Below, one piece after another: positions 8,101 through 13,531 of a stretch of 13,531 bases of DNA. The stretch spans positions 92,902 through 106,432 of the forward strand of contig NW_020170570.1 in the NCBI RefSeq assembly GCF_000524195.1, read 5' to 3'. The notes under the pieces were generated by a model. The model saw only the letters and a program-made list of their open reading frames with translations, had not been told where the DNA came from and made no database searches. A program made the position numbers and the translations under genes. This DNA is from Echinococcus granulosus. Lineage: Eukaryota > Platyhelminthes > Cestoda > Cyclophyllidea > Taeniidae. The number at the start of each line of letters is the position of its first letter. The first letter of the stretch is position 1.

Positions 8101-11100
8101 CAGGGCAAAACAGATGTAGTCGCTCAGGCCGAAAGAGTAGGTATTGTTACCATCTGGTTCCCCTTGCTTCATCCAAGACTGCAAGTCATCGTGATCCTCA
8201 TTATTTTCAGACATTAAAATTGGGTAAAATATAATGCTGCAGCTTCCGGGCTCTCTGAAAGCGTTATAGTATGTATTAATCCAAACATAACTTTATTATT
8301 GACCAATGCTTAAAAGCACAGCCTCCCAACACAATATTTATTACAGCTTCATATAGTCAATATTTCGTAATCCAGTGAATGAATTCGGAATGGTTCACTT
8401 GTTTTCTCGGTGCGTTCTATGGCTTAGCGGTATGAATTAATTTTTAATCTTCTACAGGCGGTGGTATATTTCGCCGCGGAGGCTGCGCGCTTCTGGCAAC
8501 CCCCGGTCCTCTGTCACGGTGCGGCTTCAGCCACAGCACCGGCATTAGGAGCTGTGGCGGCGATGGGAGCAATGACATCACTGCCAGATTTGGGAATGAT
8601 GGGTTCATTAGGCCAGCAGGAGGCGATGGCTGACACCTTTCTAGTGCTCGGTGCCTCCCTCTTCCTCTCACGAGTGGCACGACCTCTTTGGCGTGCTCCG
8701 ATGCTCGCGGTTGCTGACCAGACTGCGCTCGGCTTTTCCTCCGCTAGTCATAGGCCCGACAGCGTGTCTGGTGGTTTGACTAGCTTCTTCTATACCTTCG
8801 TCTCTACCGCCATCGCTAAGGCCACTGCCTCCGCCAGCGCCGTCGCCAAAGATTCTCTCATTGTGAGTTGAGAGCGTCAAGGAAAAAAACGCCAAGTTGT
8901 TCTGTAGATCTAAGTCCATAATAATAATTTGAAAATAAATGGTTCCACTAATGCTCAGTCTCATAAGGGTTGATAATTTTGATAGATAACTTCGCGCTTA
9001 AATTCGGATGACCTTGAATGGATTCTGCACCAGCTGCGCTACCTTAAAGCCCTCCTTGAGTCGTCCAGCCAGAAGGCGTCGATATCATCGACATCCTCCT
9101 TCCTTAATGGACGTCGAAGTGGTCCGACTGAGTCCACCCTCTCGCCTCTCGCACGTCTTACACAGGACCTCTGCCTCCTCCTATCCTCTTTTATTGAATT
9201 TACCGGTCTCTGGCAGATCATTAGTCAACACAACGTTCACGCTATCACCAGGTGCGTTTACTTCCGCTCTTCTTCTTTACAAGCAGGAGGTAAAGCCTTT
9301 TCTCACATTTACTGCTTACAGTCAGCTCAGTGAAGAACAACGCACGGACCTTATCAGTCTACCCGTGGAGGCCTTCGTGTGCTGGATGCCCCGCACAGCA
9401 GCCGCACCATCTCCCACTACCTCCACCATTCCTGACATCCGCTCGGCACTTATCACCGCTCTGATTGAGTACTACATCTCAGGCCAATGTCTAACGGCCT
9501 CCGTGGAAGCACTTTGTGCTCGTCTGCGCAGCGTCTGTCCCAACCTCTTCGGCAACGAGGACGCACTCTGTGCTCGCGCGGAGGAACTCTTGATGCGCGC
9601 TGCGTCACTAACCACTTCGGGGGAGCACCGAGACGAGCTTATTGCAGAAGCTGTGGATCTCCTGCACTCCGCGGGGCCTTCACTCAACATTGCGGCGGCC
9701 GTGAACAAACTCGTTACCACGGTAGGTGGGTGGGGTGCCGCCATCAGTCTCTGCCTCTCTATCGCCCGACAACGTGATCCTCTTGACGTGACATTGGCGT
9801 GTCTGCGGGAATCGCGCCAACCGGCGGCGGAGGCTTCGGCGTCGTTACTCCTTGCAAAGTCCGCGAGTGCTACTCCTCGGACGGAGGTGGAGGTGGTGGA
9901 GAGTCGGTACGATGCGTACCGTGTGGCTCTGGGCTGTCTCAGTAGCCTTCTCGAGATGGCTTGCCTCCCCGCCTCTGCTTCGCGTATCCCGGAGTCGGAG
10001 CTGGAGACGCAGGCGGAGCCGCCTGGCGGTGTGTTACAGAGTATCGGTGTCAACCCTACAAAGGAAGTTGTTCGGCGCACTCTTTTAGCCATTCTAAAGT
10101 TCATCTTTAAATTGGATGACATGGTGGCACACTTTGAGGTGGGTTCTCTATCATATTTCATGCTTTTTGGTTATATTTTTAAATGCTCTCAATGAATATT
10201 GTTACTAACATCTAAACTTGACTTCTGTGATAACGTATGGGCACCGTTGGTTTGCTGTTCAGGCCATTATTCTAAGTTGTTTGAAGGACCATGACTCTTG
10301 GCTGGTCACTTTCACTTGCCTCAATGTTATTTGCTTTTAAACAGCCTTACTGAAACTGATGTGGGGGTGAAGATGGGTGTTTGTTAGGAGTGCCTTCGAA
10401 TTTAGTAGGATCTTTGAGGCTGATTTCTCTTTCAAGATCACATATCTTGCTAACACTGCGTTTTATGCATCCGGGTTGCAAAGTAGCTTTTATCTTTCCA
10501 CCATTTAGCGCAATTCGAGCCAATCCAGCATTTAGCCACTAAGTGTTAAATGTTAGAATTTTTAAGTATTAGGTCCCAGGGATGATGTTACTGACAATCC
10601 CTTTAGAAAGCCTTTTTTTAGACTTCATCTTTGCTCATCCGCCGCGATCAGAATATAGTCCATGCTTTCGTAACTAGGCATGAATCGGGAGCGAAGAAAA
10701 TAAGCCGATTTTTCATTAAAGCAGGAAGCCATTGATCCCCAAATCAGTCATGCTTCCTGTCAATCTTAGTAGATCGAATTAGGGAAACTTCCTCCAAAAG
10801 CAGAGCCACCTAGTAAAATACCATGTAGTATACCTTTTCATGGTGAAGCTTTACATCAATTTCTTTCTGTTACCTTGTTCTCATTTTGGACTTCAATACT
10901 TTTCAACTCAATATTTGGATTTCACCCGGTTACTGGGATCGGAGATTGCAGAGTGTTAATTTGGAGCGCTTGGCAAAATTCAACTTGACCTCTATAGCAG
11001 TCATCCTTCTGTGATATTTACGTTTGATAGTCATCCTGTGAATTGAAGAATTTTTGTAGATCGCTGAGGTTGTTCTATGCCTCTATACTGCCGCTGCATC

Positions 11101-12995
11101 AACTATGCGAAATGTAAGCACTGGGATAAGTTATTATAGACACTCAAAATCCACTTCTTCACTAGCTAAAAGATATGATGCTAAGCACCTGTTTCAGTCA
11201 TCTGCAATTTGACACAGCGATTTGTTTTCCCGTCAGGTGATTGCGTGGCTCCTATCGAATGGTTTGTTGGAGCAGGTTGTGGAGCTGAACTCGCCTTACT
11301 TGGAAGTGTACCTTCAGTCGCATCTGTGTCAGACGCCCAATGACGTGGCACTGCGTCGTCTCCTCTGGCGTCAGTTGGAGGCCCGCGGCGCTCGTCGAGA
11401 GGCCGCGCAGGTCCTTGAACACCTCGCCACCACTGCCGGCGCCGGTGAGGGCCTCACTCTCGAGGACCGTCTTGACTACCTCGCTCGTGCCATTGTCGCT
11501 ATCAAGGCTCTTCCCCGTGAGTTCTGCTCTCTTCTCACCATCCCCTAACAGATGGGCATTCAGCCAAACTGGCTTAATTCTTTTTTCCAGAGTCACAGCT
11601 GGTGGAAACCTCGGAATACCTTGCTGACTTACAGGACCGTCTGGAAGTTGCAGAGTTGCAGCGCCAGTTGTGTATCGAGCTGGCGGCCACAAGCACCAGT
11701 GCCGCAGTCTCTACTAGCACGACCTTCTCTCACTCGAAGGCAGAGCAAGCTCTCACCGAACTCACCCGGGGTCCCCTCCTTCCCGCTTCCGAGCTTTTCG
11801 CCTGCTACGCCGACCCCTTCGAACTTCACGAGTCAAAGCTCTTGCTATTGCATTTCGCCGGCGAAGCAGTAAGTTCACTCTCCGCTTATTTCGGAACCCA
11901 ACGCCCATTTACCTTTTCTCCTTCCCAGGATGTCGATCTCGTGGAGGCCATCTGGACTTCTCTTTTGCACCGTCTGCTCCTTTGTGGCGATAGTGATTCG
12001 CATTTAAATTCACCTGTTCAGACTCGTCGAAAGCGTCTCTCCACAAACCGAAAGACAGCTCGTGGCCTAGAGCTAACCCTTTCCACCTGCCTCAGTCGAC
12101 TCTATATGCGTCTTGCGGTGGCTACAGTGAATCTCTCGCTCAATGCGGCAGTTTCCACCACGACTGTGCCTCTCTATGCACCCCATTCCGCTGATTATAC
12201 CTTTTTTCCACTTGGTAAGTCTTGCATTCACTTCCTTTACGCTTTTACGATTTGCCTTTTTTTATAGTAGTGATCATCTCCACGCTAGAACGCTATGCCA
12301 TTCAACAATCACTGCCCTCTAGCTGGGTCCCTTCTATCTTCGCCTCGGCGAAGATACCCTCTGATCCTGAAATCGTTGAGGCCTATAACATCATTCTTTG
12401 TAGGAAGGTTAGTCTCTTCTTTACAACTGAGAGGTATGCACCGTGCTCAGAATCTCCGCCTCTCCTCATAATTTTGGCTGAATTTTGCAATTTTCTTTTT
12501 AATCAACAGAATTCCTTTTGGATGCAAGATTGCGTTCGTTCACGCCTGATGGAGGCCATCTACACATTCATTACCGACTTTATTGAAAACGCCAATCGCC
12601 TGCCACTGAGGCGGAGGTGGGTTCTTTCTACCTTCCTCTACTACTGATCAAAATGAATGAATGAATTCATGAATTCATGAATGAATTCCTTCCTTCTTCA
12701 AAAGTCACTCAACGGTTTGATTAAATCATTTTTTTACTGAAATGAAATTAGTAAGTAGAACAGCTGCCTAATCAAATGCTATCCCTTCCCTTGTCCCAGG
12801 CAATTGCAGAGTACCCGGATGCTGGATCACCTGACCACACACCTGGTGGAGCTGCATGCAGAGCCCAAAACGAGCAGCGGTGACCTTGGTTGTGGGGCTC
12901 AAGGTCTGCACCAGCAGCACCTGGGGCTTGTGGAAAAGCTACTAGGACTCAGGCGGCAGCTCGATCGAATAGTCTCGGCAGCCAGTCAGCAGTAA
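5102..12995 (+). CDS. NUP155: Nucleoporin Nup155, 18 exons, complete (about 1587 aa)
   Basis: Nup155 is a large scaffold nucleoporin of the inner ring of the nuclear pore complex. In other animals it binds Nup35/53 and Nup93 and touches the nuclear membrane. Exons: 5102-5207, 5240-5530, 5587-5788, 5829-6013, 6059-6266, 6351-6584, 6656-6976, 7749-8136, 8458-8862, 8986-9251, 9322-10138, 11060-11113, 11237-11516, 11591-11868, 11929-12214, 12268-12407, 12510-12616, 12800-12995. They sum to 4764 nt with all phases consistent. Matches to human Nup155 run from end to end: PTVSG near residue 38, AWLTVDAEFFLWNFEDGQDLAF in exon 2, LLALATPSNLIVLGV in exon 3, RSVDRSHF in exon 5, LLWRQLE and RLDYLARAI in exon 13, YADPFELHESKLLLLHFAG in exon 14, and LVELH in exon 18. 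The length exceeds the human 1391 residues because of low-complexity inserts. Intron 7 ends and exon 12 are the weak points. Confidence 0.94.
5208..5239 (+). other. 32-bp mini-intron 1 of NUP155
   Basis: The donor is GTATCT after AATG and the acceptor is TTTTGTAG. Removing 32 bp joins residue 35 to DIPTVSG, which matches human NPTVSG. Without splicing the frame stops at TAG, bases 5237-5239. Together with introns 3 (5789-5828, 40 bp) and 4 (6014-6058, 45 bp) it shows the 5' clustering of tiny introns known in flatworm genes. An alternative donor at 5199 is in the same phase but is a poorer match. Confidence 0.85.
6520..6549 (+). repeat. Polyglutamine tract in NUP155 exon 6
   Basis: Ten codons mixing CAA and CAG, with one CAT, encode six Q, one H and three Q inside the propeller. 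The tract lies just before the exon 6/7 junction, at a position equivalent to a surface loop of human Nup155. The mixed codons suggest a stable tract rather than an expanding pure CAG repeat. Confidence 0.9.
6977..7748 (+). other. NUP155 intron 7 (772 bp), boundaries tentative
   Basis: An AT-rich stretch with no coding similarity. I place the donor at GA|GTAGGC and the acceptor at TTTTCGCGTTGAAG|CCC, which keeps phase 2. An alternative acceptor, AACAG at 7762, would need a phase 1 donor such as GTTTTA at 6919. The 285-nt open frame at 7261-7545 has no similarity to Nup155 and biased AT-rich codons, so I treat it as chance. Apart from the splice sites I see nothing functional. Confidence 0.6.
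7750..7842 (+). other. Pro/Gln-rich insert at the start of NUP155 exon 8
   Basis: The start of exon 8 encodes a P/Q-rich stretch (QPQQHPPPSQPPFPKGSPP) leading into the conserved VMLTQHLDPNYRRVLVITAHG propeller strand. Human Nup155 has [25 protein letters not shown] here, so this is a species-specific lengthening of a loop. The in-frame stop at 7744-7746 requires an acceptor after it. Confidence 0.65.
8137..8457 (+). other. NUP155 intron 8 (321 bp)
   Basis: The donor is GTAGGT after GCC GAA AGA and the acceptor is CTTCTACAG. Splicing joins AER to AVVYFAAEA in phase 0, matching the human helix AWATRAFFRYGG. The interior is AT-rich and shows no other feature. Confidence 0.85.
10139..11059 (+). 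other. NUP155 intron 11 (921 bp)
   Basis: The donor is GTGGGT after CAC TTT GAG and the acceptor is AATTTTTGTAG if exon 12 is real (otherwise the intron runs to 11236). Nothing coding is visible inside. The only structure noted is a short imperfect hairpin: CAGGAAGC near 10722 pairs with GCTTCCTG near 10751, with a loop of roughly 20 bases and no known role. Confidence 0.7.
11060..11113 (+). other. Probable 54-bp exon 12 of NUP155
   Basis: A small open island is flanked by a good acceptor (TTTTTGTAG) and a consensus donor (GTAAGC), both phase 0, within otherwise AT-rich intron. It encodes IAEVVLCLYTAAASTMRN. Human Nup155 has about 20 residues between HFE and the WL of LYNWL. Including this exon gives 21 in this protein, while leaving it out gives only 3. 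Residue identity is low, so support rests on splice sites, phase and length. Confidence 0.6.
12651..12690. repeat. GAAT-type tetranucleotide repeat with palindrome
   Basis: A run of AATG/GAATTCAT units in NUP155 intron 17. Its core at 12661-12678 (ATGAATTCATGAATTCAT) is a perfect 18-bp palindrome. It is probably a degenerate microsatellite. Confidence 0.8.
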
Positions 12996-13410
12996 TGCTC
13001 TCTCGCCTTGTTTATATGCCGCCGGTCCCCAAACGTCGTGTGTTGTGGATTCCTTTTTGCAATGGTACTTTAATACAATTTATGAGAATTTGATACAAAA
13101 AGGCTGCTGCTTTTTGTGCACTACGAGATAGGTTACGAACAACGCTACGCGCAGATTTGATGGATTTAAAATTGGAAATGAAAAATTTCAATGCCTTGAT
13201 TTCAAACACTTTCAGCTATATATTATTTCTTCAATTTTAGGCTACTTTTATAGCAATAACTAGCTGTGGGAGACATCGGATACTTCCATGGACAAAACTC
13301 ATCTGTATCATTGGTAGAATGCTAGTTGTTTTAAATTATTTAAAAACAATAGGAAGGTCTCTAGTTAAAGAAATTTCGTTGGTAGTGGTTTTTGTACAAC
13401 AAAGATATTT
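12996..13410 (+). other. NUP155 3' flank
   Basis: AT-rich DNA with no gene, containing the NUP155 3' UTR. No AATAAA is seen close to the stop. The nearest plausible cleavage hexamer is the variant AATACA at 13072-13077, about 77 nt after the stop, which is weak evidence. Confidence 0.4.
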
Positions 13411-13475
13411 ATATGCCACCGCACCTGATATCTGAAATGAGTCTAGGAAATGCAATCTGTGGTGGATTGTGTAGC
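13411..13475 (-). repeat. Right arm of the 65-bp inverted repeat
   Basis: This is the partner of bases 1-65 in the opposite orientation. Inside it (toward NUP155) the sequences diverge at once. The outer flank, 13476-13531, cannot be compared because the left copy reaches the window edge. Confidence 0.9.
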
Positions 13476-13531
13476 TTTAGAGTGTGCTGCTGCTTTTCCG
13501 ATTGCGTCTACACGGCTTGCGTCCACGTCCC

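Larger units (their letters stand above)
5102..8136 (+). other. NUP155: NUP155 exons 1-8: N-terminal beta-propeller domain
   Basis: Residues 1 to about 645 correspond to the Nucleoporin_N beta-propeller of the Nup155/Nup170 family. The short helical N-terminus (REWLNKLMNKDAQYRDMA) precedes the propeller as in human. In exon 4, SSLNYFLPTIL (residues about 244-254) lines up with human SLSFLVPSLL, the segment reported to bind membrane, and keeps its amphipathic hydrophobic pattern; calling it a membrane-binding motif is inference. ILATVT-type strands such as MMAVTASGIRIYF (exon 6) and VLVITAHGIVHLRLP (exon 8) match human LLAVTHAGVRLYF and FVLLSAQGSLMFHKL. Introns 1-4 are only 32, 56, 40 and 45 bp. 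Confidence 0.85.
8458..12995 (+). other. NUP155: NUP155 exons 9-18: C-terminal alpha-solenoid
   Basis: Residues 646 to the end form the Nucleoporin_C helical solenoid. Exon 9 has LVLGASLFLSRVARPLW, matching human GKHNGICIYFSRIMGNIW. Exon 10 has DDLEWILHQLRYLKALLE and LWQIISQHNVHAIT, matching the human SVLQELKGLQEFLD and LWKLLCEHQFTII segments. Exon 11 (273 residues) has ALITALIEYYISGQCLTASVE and AAISLCLSIARQRDPL. Exons 13-18 continue through WLLSNGLLEQVVELNSPYLE to the C-terminal STRMLDHLTTHLVELH. The exon 10/11 splice (9252-9321) changes reading frame and is required to keep the similarity. Confidence 0.88.

Noticed and set aside
9008..9321. N-terminal third of a 395-codon open frame (9008-10195)
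   Set aside because: The real frame here is the one shifted by one base (DDLEWILHQLRYLKALLE), which matches Nup155. The apparent single long frame only becomes the coding frame after the 70-bp intron at 9252-9321.
9252..9321. Possible frameshift mutation between exons 10 and 11
   Set aside because: A GTGCGT donor and a good CTTACAG acceptor explain the frame change and give HNVHAITSQLSEEQ, which aligns with human HQFTIIVAELQKEL without a gap.
9472..10161. 229-codon open frame on the - strand
   Set aside because: It is antisense to GC-rich NUP155 exon 11, which matches Nup155 throughout. The - strand product is rich in R, S and A and is a codon-composition shadow.
1..13531. Autonomous transposon or retroelement between the inverted arms
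   Set aside because: No reverse transcriptase, transposase, integrase or LTR is seen; the block contains two intact host genes.
1..13531. CRISPR array, bacterial operon or defence system
   Set aside because: The genes are spliced eukaryotic housekeeping genes; there are no regularly spaced repeats.

Overview
This window is eukaryotic nuclear DNA, most likely from a parasitic flatworm and probably a tapeworm (cestode). The evidence is two conserved eukaryotic housekeeping genes cut into many exons by GT-AG introns. Several of these introns are extremely short (32, 34, 38, 40 and 45 bp), as is typical of flatworms and especially cestodes. The cestode assignment is inference; the two gene identities are well supported by residue-level similarity to families I know.

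Layout. Positions 1-2922 hold no confident gene, only two weak exon-like islands (541-628 on +, 2432-2563 on -). The - strand gene at 4147-2923 is transaldolase (5 exons, 326 residues, all catalytic residues present). About 0.95 kb of AT-rich DNA (4148-5101) separates it from a divergent + strand gene. That gene, 5102-12995, is the complete nuclear pore scaffold protein Nup155 (18 exons in my model, about 1587 residues). The last 0.5 kb is its 3' flank plus one arm of an inverted repeat.

The exon models were built by hand. Every junction keeps the reading frame, and both totals are multiples of three. The least certain Nup155 points are the intron 7 boundaries and the 54-bp exon 12. The two genes are functionally unrelated (pentose phosphate pathway and nuclear pore architecture), so their head-to-head arrangement suggests at most a shared promoter region.

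I found no mobile-element genes, CRISPR array, operon-like accessory system or RNA gene. The most noteworthy structure not explained by the genes is a near-perfect 65-bp inverted repeat at the two ends of the window (1-65 and 13411-13475). Other points are several stop-free introns whose length is a multiple of three, a tandem TAGTAG splice acceptor, and a possible C-terminal exon bearing dibasic sites.
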